Positions 42,758 to 52,127 are shown, numbered from the stretch's first letter. The stretch: DNA of 64,000 nucleotides from Nitrososphaerota archaeon (GCA_021325255.1 JAJPHP010000070.1:39419-103418), one strand, 5' to 3'. Program-made: numbers and translations. The notes: generated from the sequence alone by a model not told the origin.

Positions 42758-44329
42758 TTACAAAGGAGACAGTCGATCAATGGCAAAGCCTTCGTCTCCT
42801 TTTTTGTTCTTCTTCTTCATCCTTACTGTTACCCCGAGAAACTCACGGCCCTTCCTTGTGAGCTCGTAGAGTATCCGCTCCCTTCCCTTCACCCTGGCAA
42901 CCCTGGTTCTTCTGATAAGTGACGCGCCCTCGAGCTCCGAGAGGTGCTGGTAAACGCTTGCAGTGGTGATACTCTTCTTCTCAGCTGAAGAAATCAATTT
43001 CCAAAGGTTGTATCCAAAGTTGGGTTCGCTTTTTAGGGCATTCAAAATGGCTTGCTTGGTTGACCCTATCTCAAGGGGCCTAACGATCAGCTCCTCCCTT
43101 GCAATCACATGTTTTGGCGTCCCAGCTATCCTAGTTATTATCTTTGTGTCCTTGAGCCCAGCTCCAGTTATGACGCATACTACCCTATCGTTCCTCTCTA
43201 AGCGACCCTCTTCCCTCATTACATCAAGTGATGCTACGACTGATGCCGAGGCCGGCTCTGCAAATATTCCTTCTGTCCTCGCAAGAAGACTGGTTGCTTG
43301 AATTGCCTCTCTTGCCGAAACTTCTATGCCATGACCCTTCGAGCTTCTTATTGCTTGGACTGCGGTTTTCTTGAAGATTGGCTCGGATTCTTCGAGCTCG
43401 GTGAGTGGTTCTTCTTCTTCCTCCTCTTCCGAAAGGGCAATGTTTTTTGAAGATCTTCTTCCTCTTCCTCCTCCTATTTTCCTCAAATGCAGGATGTCAA
43501 CAATCGGCGCAGAGGCTTGAAGCTGAACACCTATCATCTTGATGCTACTGCAACTACTCCCTTCTTCCTCTTCTTTCATCAAGCCTGCATTGTACAGTTG
43601 TTGTATCCCACGCCATATCATTGTAAGGTGCCCGCCCGTTCCAACAGGAACAACTATTGCATCAGGCTGCTTCCAATCGAGATCCTGAATTATCTCGAAA
43701 CCAGTAGTCTTTTCGCCCTCAAGAATGAAAGGATTTGCCGCAGTAACCGACAAGAGACTACCATCTGAATCATAGTAATCTCGCTCCTGGTTGATCTTTG
43801 CAATTATCTCAACGCGTGCCCCATACGCTATCATCTGGTAAAGCTTTCCGTGGTCTGTGTTAGGGTGAATCCTAGTTTCTATGTCGATTCCAGCTTTGGC
43901 GCAATATGCTGCAAGTGAAGCCCCCAGATTTCCAGTTGTCGTACAGGAGATGCCTTCCACCCTCCTCTCTTTCGCCAGACTGACCAACACAGTTGAACCT
44001 CTGTCAATGAACGAACCGGTTGGATTCCTGCTCTCGTCCTTAATCCAAAGGTTACTGAAACCAAGCTCGTCTCCGAGCCTTCTTGCTTGGAGGAGTGGAG
44101 TTGCGCCTTCGCCTAGGGTCACTGTGTGCTCTTCCGCCACCTTTGGAAGGAATGCTCTAAATCTCCAGAGACCGGGTGGTTGCGCCTCGATGTCCGACCT
44201 ATTTATCCCCTCGCGAATTTCAGAATTGGGAGCGAGCAACAGTGCAGAGCCACATCTAGCACACCTTGCGTCAAGCTTGTCCGTATCTACTCTTCGAGAA
44301 CAATTCACACATTCGAAAGACATCATCAT
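42758..44329 (-). CDS. Threonine-synthase-like protein with lost PLP lysine and a C-terminal winged helix
   Basis: 523 residues. N-terminal zinc ribbon (CVNC…CARC, residues 7-26), then a fold type II PLP domain: GEGATPLL, KDESRNPTGSFIDRG, TTTGNLGASLAAY, and VPVGTGGHL (phosphate loop). The lysine expected in SFKDRG is Ile108 (codon ATT, 44006-44008). An acidic insert (SEEEEEEEP) lies near 310. Residues about 430-505 form a PadR-like winged helix (KQAILNALKSEPNFGYNLWKLIS…SITTASVYQHLSELEGASLI). It is divergent from pdxS-pdxT. It may be a threonine synthase turned regulator rather than an enzyme. Confidence 0.8.
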   Translation of the reverse strand: MMMSFECVNCSRRVDTDKLDARCARCGSALLLAPNSEIREGINRSDIEAQPPGLWRFRAFLPKVAEEHTVTLGEGATPLLQARRLGDELGFSNLWIKDESRNPTGSFIDRGSTVLVSLAKERRVEGISCTTTGNLGASLAAYCAKAGIDIETRIHPNTDHGKLYQMIAYGARVEIIAKINQERDYYDSDGSLLSVTAANPFILEGEKTTGFEIIQDLDWKQPDAIVVPVGTGGHLTMIWRGIQQLYNAGLMKEEEEGSSCSSIKMIGVQLQASAPIVDILHLRKIGGGRGRRSSKNIALSEEEEEEEPLTELEESEPIFKKTAVQAIRSSKGHGIEVSAREAIQATSLLARTEGIFAEPASASVVASLDVMREEGRLERNDRVVCVITGAGLKDTKIITRIAGTPKHVIAREELIVRPLEIGSTKQAILNALKSEPNFGYNLWKLISSAEKKSITTASVYQHLSELEGASLIRRTRVARVKGRERILYELTRKGREFLGVTVRMKKKNKKGDEGFAIDRLSPL

Positions 44330-44410
44330 GGTGTTGATAGCTCAGAGATAGGTATGTAAAGCCAATATATAGGTCATGGCTTTTATATCCAAAACTTGCA
44401 ACATTCCCTC
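44330..44410. promoter_or_regulatory. Divergent promoter between the ThrC-like gene and pdxS
   Basis: Contains a TATA-like box for each gene (CTATATATTGG on the minus strand around 44363-44372; TTTTATATCC on the plus strand 44381-44390, about 27 bases before ATG 44411, so pdxS is probably leaderless). A 7-bp inverted repeat AAAGCCA…TGGCTTT (44358-44364 and 44377-44383, 12-base spacer) spans both boxes and is a candidate operator. Confidence 0.5.
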
Positions 44411-45409
44411 ATGATTTCGCTAGCAGGAGAGCCTTTTGACGAGAGGGGGGAGGAGAAGAAGCAACAACAACAGCGGAAAATAGAAACAACCGCCGGAGGA
44501 AGTCTTGAGAAGGGCACGACCCTTGTAAAGCGTGGGTTTGCCCACATGCTGAAACACGGAGTCGTCATGGATGTTACCAACACAGAACAGGCCCAGATTG
44601 CTGAGGACGCAGGGGCTGTGGCCGTGATGGTCTTGGACAAGCTTCCTTACGACATCAGGCAGCAGGGAGGAGTAGCAAGAACCGCAAGCCTAAAGGTGAT
44701 AGAAGAAATTCTAGACCACGTCACGATCCCCGTGATGGCAAAGTGCAGGATAGGCCACACGTATGAAGCTAGAGTCCTTCAGGAAGCTGGGGTCGACATG
44801 ATTGATGAATCTGAGGTTCTCACCCCAGCAGACGAGGAGAGGTTCATCTGGAAGTGGGATTTCGAAACCCCATTTGTTAACGGCGCTAAAGATCTTGGAG
44901 AAGCTCTTCGGAGGGTAGCCGAGGGAGCTTCGATGATTAGGACAAAGGGTGAACCAGGGACTGGCAATGTCGCAGAGGCTGTCAAGCACATAAGGATTCT
45001 GAACAACGAAGTTAGATTATTGAAGAGTACACTCGAGTCTCAAGATAAACAGGAGCTCGTTCGATTGTCGAGGGAGCTCAAAGTATCTTACGAGCTTGCA
45101 GAAGAGACTGCAAGGCTCGGCAGGCTGCCTGTGGTCAATTTTGCGGCTGGTGGTATTGCTACTCCGGCTGATGCAGCTCTCATGATGACACTTGGATGCG
45201 ACGGAGTATTCGTCGGGTCAGGAGTATTCAAGGCAGAGGATCCGAGAGAAAGGGCTAGGTCGATTGTGACAGCAGTCACCTACTTTGACGATCCTCGTGT
45301 GGTCGAAGAAGCACAGAAGATGATAGATGAGAGAAAGTCTATGATGGGCATGGGGACGATGGCAAAGGAGCTAACACTCAAGATGCAGGAGAGAGGAATC
45401 AACGCTTGA
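44411..45409 (+). CDS. pdxS: Pyridoxal 5'-phosphate synthase subunit PdxS
   Basis: 332 residues from ATG 44411, chosen because the TATA-like box is 27 bases upstream; TTG 44396 is in frame. After a Gln/Lys-rich N-terminal extension come [46 protein letters not shown] (active-site Lys), [32 protein letters not shown] and [17 protein letters not shown]. It makes PLP from ribose-5-phosphate, glyceraldehyde-3-phosphate and ammonia fed by PdxT. Overlaps pdxT by 4 bases (TTGA). Confidence 0.95.
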   Translation: MISLAGEPFDERGEEKKQQQQRKIETTAGGSLEKGTTLVKRGFAHMLKHGVVMDVTNTEQAQIAEDAGAVAVMVLDKLPYDIRQQGGVARTASLKVIEEILDHVTIPVMAKCRIGHTYEARVLQEAGVDMIDESEVLTPADEERFIWKWDFETPFVNGAKDLGEALRRVAEGASMIRTKGEPGTGNVAEAVKHIRILNNEVRLLKSTLESQDKQELVRLSRELKVSYELAEETARLGRLPVVNFAAGGIATPADAALMMTLGCDGVFVGSGVFKAEDPRERARSIVTAVTYFDDPRVVEEAQKMIDERKSMMGMGTMAKELTLKMQERGINA

Positions 45410-46077
45410 CGAGCAGACCGCGGCAGCAACAACGACGACGTCAAGAACCGGTGGTAGTGGGTGTGCTCGGACTGCAGGGCGACATCGAGGAGCACTTCTC
45501 GGCCGTAGAACGAGCTCTGTCGAGGACTGGAAATGGCGATGGCGAAGCGATATTGGTAAAGAGACTCGATGATGTGAAGAGAATACATGCCCTAATTATC
45601 CCTGGAGGGGAGAGCACGGTGATGGGCGGTCTATCCTCGGTAAAGGGAATACTCCCTGCCCTGCGCGAAAGAATCACGAGCAATGATAATGACGCTCTTC
45701 CCATCCTCGGCACATGCGCTGGCATGATAATACTTGCGAAGAGGGCTTATGACAAGGTCGTCGGGGAAACTAACCAACCGTTGATAGGCGCGCTAGACAT
45801 CACGGTCGAGAGAAATTCATTTGGCAGACAGAGAGAGTCGTTTGAAGTGGAATTGAAGTTGGATCTGCCCGAAGGGGGAGGTGACAAGTTTCACGGTGTA
45901 TTCATCAGAGCTCCCTCGGTCAAGTCAGTTGGTCAAGGGGTCAGGGAGCTAGCAAGACTGGGAGATTCAGTAGTGGCGGTTCAGCAGGGCAGGATAATTG
46001 CAACTGCCTTCCACCCAGAGCTGAGCGCTAGCACTCTACTGCACGAATACTTGATAAATTTGGCAATCTCGTCTTAG
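45406..46077 (+). CDS. pdxT: Pyridoxal 5'-phosphate synthase glutaminase PdxT
   Basis: 223 residues from TTG 45406. [39 protein letters not shown] (nucleophile Cys), [12 protein letters not shown] and a C-terminal ATAFHPELS with the His/Glu pair complete the class I glutaminase triad. It releases ammonia from glutamine for PdxS. The basic N-terminus ([10 protein letters not shown]) is an extension. A typical length is 190-200. Confidence 0.95.
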   Translation: MTSRPRQQQRRRQEPVVVGVLGLQGDIEEHFSAVERALSRTGNGDGEAILVKRLDDVKRIHALIIPGGESTVMGGLSSVKGILPALRERITSNDNDALPILGTCAGMIILAKRAYDKVVGETNQPLIGALDITVERNSFGRQRESFEVELKLDLPEGGGDKFHGVFIRAPSVKSVGQGVRELARLGDSVVAVQQGRIIATAFHPELSASTLLHEYLINLAISS

Positions 46078-46219
46078 GCACAGGACGAAAACCGTCTACG
46101 CGGCCTCGAGTGACACGGCTTTTCGGAAGCGGGAGTTGCTAAAACAAGCTTATTCTCAGGATTGCAAGATTTGGGGAGGGGGAAGGAAGGAAAGGAATTA
46201 CCGAGTAATATGCCCCGCG

Positions 46220-46408
46220 ATGCCATCTGATAGGATAGCGAAACATGCTATAAGAAGCATCGTCGGCGTTTCACTCCTCATTGTTGGAATCATAATCGGC
46301 CTGGTGACTCGTTACTTTCTTTCAAATTCCACTGTATACGTGCCGAACGGTTCGTCGGCAAACAAGTCAAGCTCATATCCAAACATTGCAAAAGTCTCGG
46401 GACAGTAA
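46220..46408 (+). CDS. Small single-helix membrane protein
   Basis: 62 residues from ATG 46220. A basic N-terminus (PSDRIAKHAIR), one membrane helix (SIVGVSLLIVGIIIGLVTRYF) and a Ser/Asn-rich tail (YVPNGSSANKSSS). An in-frame TTG at 46136 would add 28 non-conserved-looking residues. Downstream of pdxT by 142 bases; role unknown. Confidence 0.5.
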   Translation: MPSDRIAKHAIRSIVGVSLLIVGIIIGLVTRYFLSNSTVYVPNGSSANKSSSYPNIAKVSGQ

Positions 46409-46875
46409 TGCACAAACAAATGAGCAGATTCGAGTAACCCCCGCTCTCTGGTTGAATTCTTTTTTCCTTCTCCTGCTCCTCTACACGATCACCGCCAATC
46501 TGGATAGGCAAGTGAGGCGCAAAGACTTGCGAACTGGCGGGCAGGGTTACGTGCATCAAAAAAAAGCTAGAGGTGATGCGGGGGGTTTCGTTTATCGAAG
46601 GTTCGGAGGGGCCGAGCGCTTCGGGCCATGTAGCATTCGTGGTACTAATCCAGGGTTCGCAACGGATAATGAGACTTATCTCGGGGAAAAAACGTCTTGG
46701 CCTGGACGATTCAAAGCAAGAATAAAGAGGGAGACCCAGAATAGAAGCCGAGTCTTTTTGCCAAATCCGAATGTCGAAGCAAAGAAGATGACTCATTCGG
46801 CAAGAATGGATTAGAAGCCGATTGCAGCTAGGGAAAAAAGAGAAAAAAAGAAAGAGTGAGGATGTGAGTCAGGTT
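46409..46875. other. Gap with two overlapping doubtful frames
   Basis: 467 bases. Long open frames on both strands (46386-46814 plus, 46290-46796 minus) cover the same DNA; neither has a family-like pattern. The region 46826-46870 is purine-rich and ends at the next gene. Nothing else seen. Confidence 0.35.
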
Positions 46876-47403
46876 ATGACTTCCATGCAGATCGACGATT
46901 ACTACTCCTCCACGGTGCTTCCTGAGAGGAAAAAAAAGCCCGCTCCTGAGAAGAAATCCAGGGCAAGAGAATTTTCGCTCGACACGTATGACCTCCTTGA
47001 TTGCATAGACAGGGGATTAGGTCGCGTCGGCCCTGCCACGAGGTACAAGGTATACTGGAGGATGGTGGTTCAGAGGAGCGCACCTAGTGAAGGAATAATC
47101 GCAAATCCCGAAGCCTTCGTTGCCGCGCTCAGGAGCATGTTTGGAAATGGTGCGGAGCAGGTCGAGATGGCGATAGTCTCCGAGATCGCTGAACGTGTCC
47201 TCGAACGCAATGTAGTAGTAGATTTGAAAGATCGTGTCAGACAAGAACTCGAAGAACGCTTCTTCGCCCTCGGTCTTGTCGACCTCATCAAGGGGATGAA
47301 AGCAAGAAGACAGGAGGAAGACGGCCGCGACCTTGATCCTCACCCCATTCCGGCTGCGAGGGAGGAGAAAAAAGTCTCCGATCAAGGCGTGAGTAAGTCG
47401 TGA
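46876..47403 (+). CDS. NitrOD5-like domain protein, copy A
   Basis: 175 residues from ATG 46876 (TTG 46822 in frame). After a Lys-rich stretch, residues about 35-115 read YDLLDCIDRGLGRVGPATRYKVYWRMVV…NPEAFVAALRSMFGNGAEQVEMAIVSEIAERV, which resembles the NitrOD5 output domain of Thaumarchaeota (…L.…G….Y…PE.F..AL…FG.GA…E..I…). The tail is charged. The next gene at 47688 has the same plan. NitrOD domains are predicted outputs of signalling pathways; mode of action unknown. Confidence 0.6.
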   Translation: MTSMQIDDYYSSTVLPERKKKPAPEKKSRAREFSLDTYDLLDCIDRGLGRVGPATRYKVYWRMVVQRSAPSEGIIANPEAFVAALRSMFGNGAEQVEMAIVSEIAERVLERNVVVDLKDRVRQELEERFFALGLVDLIKGMKARRQEEDGRDLDPHPIPAAREEKKVSDQGVSKS

Positions 47404-47687
47404 GATTCAGCTCGCCGCAGATCGCGAATTCTTCTTCATCGTCGTAGTCACTTTGATCCGAACAGCGGTGTGTGTACACTGTCTTCGAGCAAAAGAGAAA
47501 TTGTTCCGGCTCGGTCTCACTCCATTTGAACGCTCCGATTTCATGCTGCATATGAGCATATATCAGGATGCAGAACGATTTGGAGCGGAACGCTGCGAGG
47601 CCGGATTTTCTTCTTGAAATCACCAATAACGGAGATATACGCAATCCCTGAAAAGAAGGTTAAAGAGGAACATGTGGGCCGTAGCTA

Positions 47688-48038
47688 ATGCGAAGCAGCA
47701 ATAAGCATTCACATCTGACACCCGCGGATGAACTGTACTACCGAACCAATTCTATAATACTCGCATGCGCAAAGCGGGCCATAGATGCTTATGGCAGCGG
47801 AGTGCTGGACGTGTTGCTCTGGGACTATGAAGGAAGGGCCGGTCTCTCTCCCTTGGAGATAGCGAGATACCCCGACGAGTTTGTGTGTTCAATCCGAGAA
47901 GTCTTCGGCAACGCATCCAGCATTGTCGAAGAGAAAATTACTTCGCAAATCTGCCAGTATTTTCACTTTGATATTGCAAGAATATCAGGACTAGCACAAA
48001 CCGTGAGGATGGCTCTTTCAGTTCTGACACGTTCATAG
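47688..48038 (+). CDS. NitrOD5-like domain protein, copy B
   Basis: 116 residues. IILACAKRAIDAYGSGVLDVLLWDYEG…YPDEFVCSIREVFGNASSIVEEKITSQICQYF lines up with copy A over 80 residues (shared F-V, R..FGN, VE..I.S.I, and a late VR..L). It lacks the long charged tails of copy A. The pair sits in tandem 285 bases apart and may share regulation. Confidence 0.6.
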   Translation: MRSSNKHSHLTPADELYYRTNSIILACAKRAIDAYGSGVLDVLLWDYEGRAGLSPLEIARYPDEFVCSIREVFGNASSIVEEKITSQICQYFHFDIARISGLAQTVRMALSVLTRS

Positions 48039-48771
48039 CAGTTCTCGTTTTTCTTTATCATTCTTCCTAGGACAATCTTTAATCCGCAGAGGTCGCCCAT
48101 ATTCGCATAGGCAGGTTCCCCCTGCGATACCGCAATCGCCTAGTCCATTGTCAAGACGACTATCTTCAGAAATTAGAATCGTCAACTGATCTTGAACTCT
48201 TGGATCACGGGGCCGCCTCAATGTGCGAATACCTCTTCTTCCACACCCAGCCCAACTCCGCCAGGAGCAGTTTGAACAAGGAGTGGCCAAAGAGCATTGC
48301 TAGTGGCGAAAACACTTTGATCGATTTGAAAGGGAACCTTGTGGCTGTTCGGAAGGAGAGCGACAGAAGAAGAGGAATCAGAATAAGAAGAGATGATAAT
48401 GATGATAGTTGCAACGGCATCTTCTATTCAAGTCGGAAGAAATTCATTGTAGAATTCCTCTGTAGCTTAGCGATAGAAGAGGAATAAGACGGTCAGCCTA
48501 AGAAAAGGAAGCCAGCGAGGTCCAGCCGTACGAGATCTTTCAATACCGGCGAATCAACAATGTGTAGTGCCGCTTACAGTAGGAACATCTTAAGTCGATC
48601 CGAGGCCTTTTCCCCAGAAAGTTGTGACAACGAATTGACATATACAGCTCTCAGCGGAGGGAACCAACAAAAAAGGGAATAGCTTATGAGAGATCATCAT
48701 ATACAAGGAGCACAGCAGTGATAACAACAACGACGCACGGCCGAATCTAATGACGGAGTCTCTCCCCCTTC
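48039..48771. other. Gap, no clear gene
   Basis: 733 bases between a rightward and a leftward unit. Open frames 48200-48487 (plus) and 48205-48420 (minus) cover the same DNA and look like chance. A tRNA-like GTAGCTTAGCGATAGA at 48461-48477 does not extend to a tRNA. Probably terminators of the two flanking units. Confidence 0.35.
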
Positions 48772-49218
48772 TTACTCTTCTTCCTCGCCCGGCGTCAACA
48801 ACTCATCGACCACGGTCGGCAGCTCACCGGAATACTTTGTCTTCTTACGCTCTAACTCCATCTTGTAAATTGGGCACTGGAAGCACCCCATCCTTTCGAT
48901 TTCCCCGAGCGACTGCGATTCGATGACCGCCACAACGTCACTCCCCAGCGCTCCGCGCAGGCTCGAGAGGAGTTTCAGGTACAATTCCCAGATGTCGCGG
49001 AAGTTGTAGTCTGTCCCTTCCGGCCCCTCGTACCCCGCCTTCTCCGCCAGAGAAATTATCGGTTGCTTGTTCACGAATATGCCGGTCAGCGCTTTATCCA
49101 GGCATGCCGGGAAGAGAGAGTCCTTGCACTCCTTCATCCGATCGATTGTCTCGGGGTCGTCAATCCTTAATCGCAACATATGCTCAGCCGGTCCCCCCGT
49201 GTATCCCCAAAACCTCAT
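48772..49218 (-). CDS. Hypothetical protein with a CxxC motif
   Basis: 148 residues; start uncertain (49218, or ATG 49179 at MLRLRIDDPETIDRMK). Helical, with CKDSLFPAC near residue 31-39 and GCFQCPIYKMELERKK near the end; an acidic tail GEEEE. Begins 9 bases after the roadblock-like gene, so they form a two-gene unit. It may be the partner of that protein. No family recognised. Confidence 0.6.
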   Translation of the reverse strand: MRFWGYTGGPAEHMLRLRIDDPETIDRMKECKDSLFPACLDKALTGIFVNKQPIISLAEKAGYEGPEGTDYNFRDIWELYLKLLSSLRGALGSDVVAVIESQSLGEIERMGCFQCPIYKMELERKKTKYSGELPTVVDELLTPGEEEE

Positions 49219-49227
49219 CGTAATTCG

Positions 49228-49623
49228 CTACAGACCAGCTAGCTTCGAAGCTTCGAGGGATATCTTCCTCGCCGGCGCCTCGGGCGTCGTGCCCAGCGCC
49301 ACGACGATGCTTTTGCCCTTTATCGGGATGACTGCGACCTTCAATATGCCGTAGGCGACAATCATGTACTTGCACCCCCCGTAGAACGACTCCGCCTGCC
49401 GCATTAGCGAGGAGACAACGGCCACAAGCGGACCAGCTTTGTCAAGCAGTTCCTTGCTAGGCTTGAGCTCCTCGACCGAGGGCTTGCATTTCACGGAGAG
49501 CAACTCCCCGTTCGGACTCGCTATTGTCGCCGAAACGACTGAATCGTCCAGAGACAGCAACTTGGAGGCAAGTTTGTAGTAACATGGTGCCACTGTTGAA
49601 GCACTAGTCTTCATCATGAGCAT
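49228..49623 (-). CDS. Roadblock/LC7-like protein
   Basis: 131 residues with the roadblock alternation: SLDDSVVSATIASPNGELLSVKCKP, then a helix LVAVVSSLMRQAESF, YMIVAYGILKVAVIPIKGKSIVVALGTTPE, and a final helix. Roadblock proteins bind small Ras-like GTPases or act in their regulation; thaumarchaeal forms of this kind are of unknown partner. No GTPase gene is nearby. First gene of a two-gene unit. Confidence 0.65.
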   Translation of the reverse strand: MLMMKTSASTVAPCYYKLASKLLSLDDSVVSATIASPNGELLSVKCKPSVEELKPSKELLDKAGPLVAVVSSLMRQAESFYGGCKYMIVAYGILKVAVIPIKGKSIVVALGTTPEAPARKISLEASKLAGL

Positions 49624-50189
49624 TGTCTTTCGAGCTCCCCGTCGGATAGCAATACTCCCGAGCTTATTGGGGCGAGCCGGAATCTGGATTATGGATACTC
49701 AGATACGCCGATATCAAGCGCGCCCCTGCATGCAACGAACGCAATTGACGAGGATGTTTGATAAATGCGACAAGGAGATGCTCGTGACCGTAGCTCGATT
49801 ATTAGCAAATTTGCCTGCGCTGCAGTCAAACCGATCTGGGAGCTGGGTTCTTTTCATTTCCATAACCTCACACAAATTCCGCCCTCTCACCCGCACGTGC
49901 GGGAAATTTCGGCGTCAGCAGGGTGCCGAGAAGCAATCCCCAAAAAAGCCTCTTGGAAAGGGCAAAATCTTCTACGCTGGCCCAAAACCCGAATTCCGGC
50001 CTATTGACCCTCTACAAAGTGAAATACGATTAACATCTTTGCACGAATTCTAACACGCATCTTCGTGGAGGGTCAAAGAAAATAGACAATTTCTACGAAG
50101 ATGCTTGGATAATTTGTTCTCAGGAAAACTAGTCCGGCAAAACTTAACAATTTCACCCATGCCGATTCACAAACGCTGAAATTTTTCTC
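49624..50189. other. Gap with an inverted repeat
   Basis: 566 bases. The plus-strand frame 49616-50053 has no protein-like pattern. The 10-bp inverted repeat at 50057-50104 (listed separately) is the only clear structure. The divergent promoters for the flanking genes should be here. Confidence 0.4.
50057..50104. repeat. 10-bp inverted repeat, 28-base spacer
   Basis: GCATCTTCGT (50057-50066) is exactly matched by ACGAAGATGC (50095-50104). It lies 85 bases upstream of the secreted-protein gene at 50190. Could be a hairpin in the leader or a regulator site. Confidence 0.5.
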
Positions 50190-50702
50190 ATGCGGAAGAC
50201 CACTGTAGTTATAGTCCTGATTGGTATCCTTGCGTTTTTGATGTCCAGCACTCTGTTTGCTGTCGTGGCCTTTGGAAGCGGAGCTGCGGCTCAAATCCAA
50301 GAGAACAAAAAAGTCGTCACGTATCCCTTAGGTACAGTATGCGGCGACGCACTCGCCGGCGCGTACTCGCTCACAAAGTTCACAGGACATTCCAACTATC
50401 GCGGTTTTTCCACAGACTTTACGATCAACAACATGGTCCTCAGCGGCGGCGCCAGTGGGACAGTGACCGCGACAGGCGGCCAGGTAGATTCAATCGTCAG
50501 GGTGGGCAAGGTATCTCACGAGCTCGTCCAGGCGACCTTCACGCACCTCACGGGCAAGTACACGATAAACCCGGCGCACAGGGTGATGAAGGTGAGTTTC
50601 ACCGTTTCTGAGCTCGACCTCAGCTCTCCTGTAACATTGCACTTGAACGATCCCAGGCTGCCGACGATTTCGATCTCATGTTCTACCACCGACTCTGCAT
50701 AA
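50190..50702 (+). CDS. Exported protein, full-length member of a local paralog pair
   Basis: 170 residues with an N-terminal hydrophobic signal (TTVVIVLIGILAFLMSSTLFAVVAF) and a beta-rich domain, two Cys (TVCGDAL and ISISCSTT). The last 32 residues (VSELDLSSPVTLHLNDPRLP…) recur as a decayed copy at 63761-63856 with near-identical DNA. No family recognised; likely a surface or secreted protein. Confidence 0.65.
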   Translation: MRKTTVVIVLIGILAFLMSSTLFAVVAFGSGAAAQIQENKKVVTYPLGTVCGDALAGAYSLTKFTGHSNYRGFSTDFTINNMVLSGGASGTVTATGGQVDSIVRVGKVSHELVQATFTHLTGKYTINPAHRVMKVSFTVSELDLSSPVTLHLNDPRLPTISISCSTTDSA

Positions 50703-51161
50703 AGCGGAGTAGTTCTCGAGCCAACGCGATTTGTGGGGACGTGACTGATTGTCCCCGAGTCGGTCACCCATGCTTTCGACGAAGCCTTGGTATCCAATTC
50801 GCCGTCTCCAGCAAATTGGTTGGAATGCGTGAAAAAAAAAGTAAAGATATGGCGGTCAGGATCCGGATGTATAGCTACTTGACACTGCTGCGTCAGCGAG
50901 GCAGGTGCGCAAGTCTCCTATATCCTGTTGAGCCACGGCTAGAAGGGCAGGCTTGTTCTCCTTTACAGACCTATCCGCGAGTTTTTTTGACATCCTTCAT
51001 TGGGATATCATCGGGCACGTGATTCTCTTCTCAACCCCGTCCGTGAAATTCATCTATTTGAAACGGGCCTTAAATATCATCTTAATCTAGTGATGCAATT
51101 GAAAAATAGGACCGAGTTCTACATTTCTCCGTTGTGCAGTATTGATCTGAGAGGGACGTGA
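50703..51161. other. Intergenic region
   Basis: 459 bases. No gene seen; AT-rich bases at 51058-51095 (ACGGGCCTTAAATATCATCTTAATC) may be the promoter of the coiled-coil gene at 51162. Confidence 0.35.
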
Positions 51162-51632
51162 GTGAGATCAAAAAGGGGATTGGCATCCAAAATAGCTGAG
51201 AAAGCTCCGGGCTGGTTCACCAAGATCTTGATGCCCGAGCTAGTCGAGATCAAGGGAGAACTCAAGAACATCAACATGAGGATAGACGCGCTAGACTCAA
51301 AGGTTGACTCGGTCAGGAACGAACTGAAGGCTGACATTTCAAGGGCGGAGTCAAAGATTGAAGATCTTGACAAACGCCTGACAGCTCAGATAACCGAAGT
51401 TGATGAACGCCTCTCAAGCAAGCTTGATTCCGATCAGAAGCTCTCTGCAAAGGTTGATGATGTGGACAAGCGTCTTTCAGGGAAGATAGATGCAGTTGAT
51501 GAAAAACTGACTGGAAAGATAGACGGCATTGACCAGAGGCTTACGAATAAGATAGACGACCTAGACAAGAGGCTCGACATCGTTCAAAGACTATCCGTAC
51601 TAGAAGCCAAGGTGGCAGAACAAAGAAAGTAG
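51162..51632 (+). CDS. Hendecad coiled-coil protein
   Basis: 156 residues from GTG 51162. After a basic N-terminus (SKRGLASKIAEKAPGWFTKILMPEL) nearly all of the chain is coiled coil, with 11-residue repeats such as KVDDVDKRLSG, KIDAVDEKLTG, KIDGIDQRLTN and KIDDLDKRLDI. It ends LSVLEAKVAEQRK. The N-terminal Trp/Phe-rich helix may bind a membrane or partner. A shorter paralog with about five fewer repeats lies at 61255-61446. Similar proteins occur in several copies in Thaumarchaeota genomes. Confidence 0.7.
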   Translation: MRSKRGLASKIAEKAPGWFTKILMPELVEIKGELKNINMRIDALDSKVDSVRNELKADISRAESKIEDLDKRLTAQITEVDERLSSKLDSDQKLSAKVDDVDKRLSGKIDAVDEKLTGKIDGIDQRLTNKIDDLDKRLDIVQRLSVLEAKVAEQRK

Positions 51633-52127
51633 TAGTAGCACTGCAATAGCACTTTCTTGGGACTTTCGGCTCTCCACTTGCCTCTTCAGTCAGGCTTTAG
51701 GGCAATAGCCTATCCACTTTATAAGCTGTTTGCCAGCCTGTGAGGAGTGTTCTTGCCACTTGGTCGAAGAGCGACAAGAGCTATGCCTGCGACGCAAGAT
51801 GTGCCCGGCCGACTCTGACGCCACATTCGGCTATAAATCAGGTGCTCGGTAGGCAGGATCATCAATCTTGACCTGGACGACCCCCGAGGCTTCCAACGAT
51901 CTCAATTCCCTGCGGCACCGCTGACGCCTAAAGGGATATCGAGCAAAGCGCATTCTTGCAGCCTCGCCGGCGGACAGCCCAATGCAATAAGCTGCAGACC
52001 GCTGAACCTAGAGGGAAAAAAGGAAGGGGACGCGAAGCGCTCGTTCTCGCGCCGAGAGATTTGGTTTAGGAAGGCGAATAGGAACAAGGAAACGGATATA
52101 ATCACTCTGCGAGCATCCCAGCAAATT
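51633..52127. other. Intergenic region before coaBC
   Basis: 495 bases. A minus-strand frame (51902-52552) is the shadow of coaBC. No other gene or clear structure seen. Confidence 0.35.

Noticed and set aside
46290..46814. Long ORFs on both strands over the same DNA
   Set aside because: Neither shows a domain, signal or plausible secondary-structure pattern; they overlap almost fully.
48200..48487. 95-residue ORF with a tRNA-like 5' motif near its end (GTAGCTTAGCGATAGA)
   Set aside because: The tRNA motif has no matching acceptor, anticodon or T-arm, and the ORF is matched by an equal one on the other strand.
49616..50053. 145-residue ORF, plus strand, starting in the roadblock gene's 5' end
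   Set aside because: No protein-like pattern and antiparallel to the start of a better gene.
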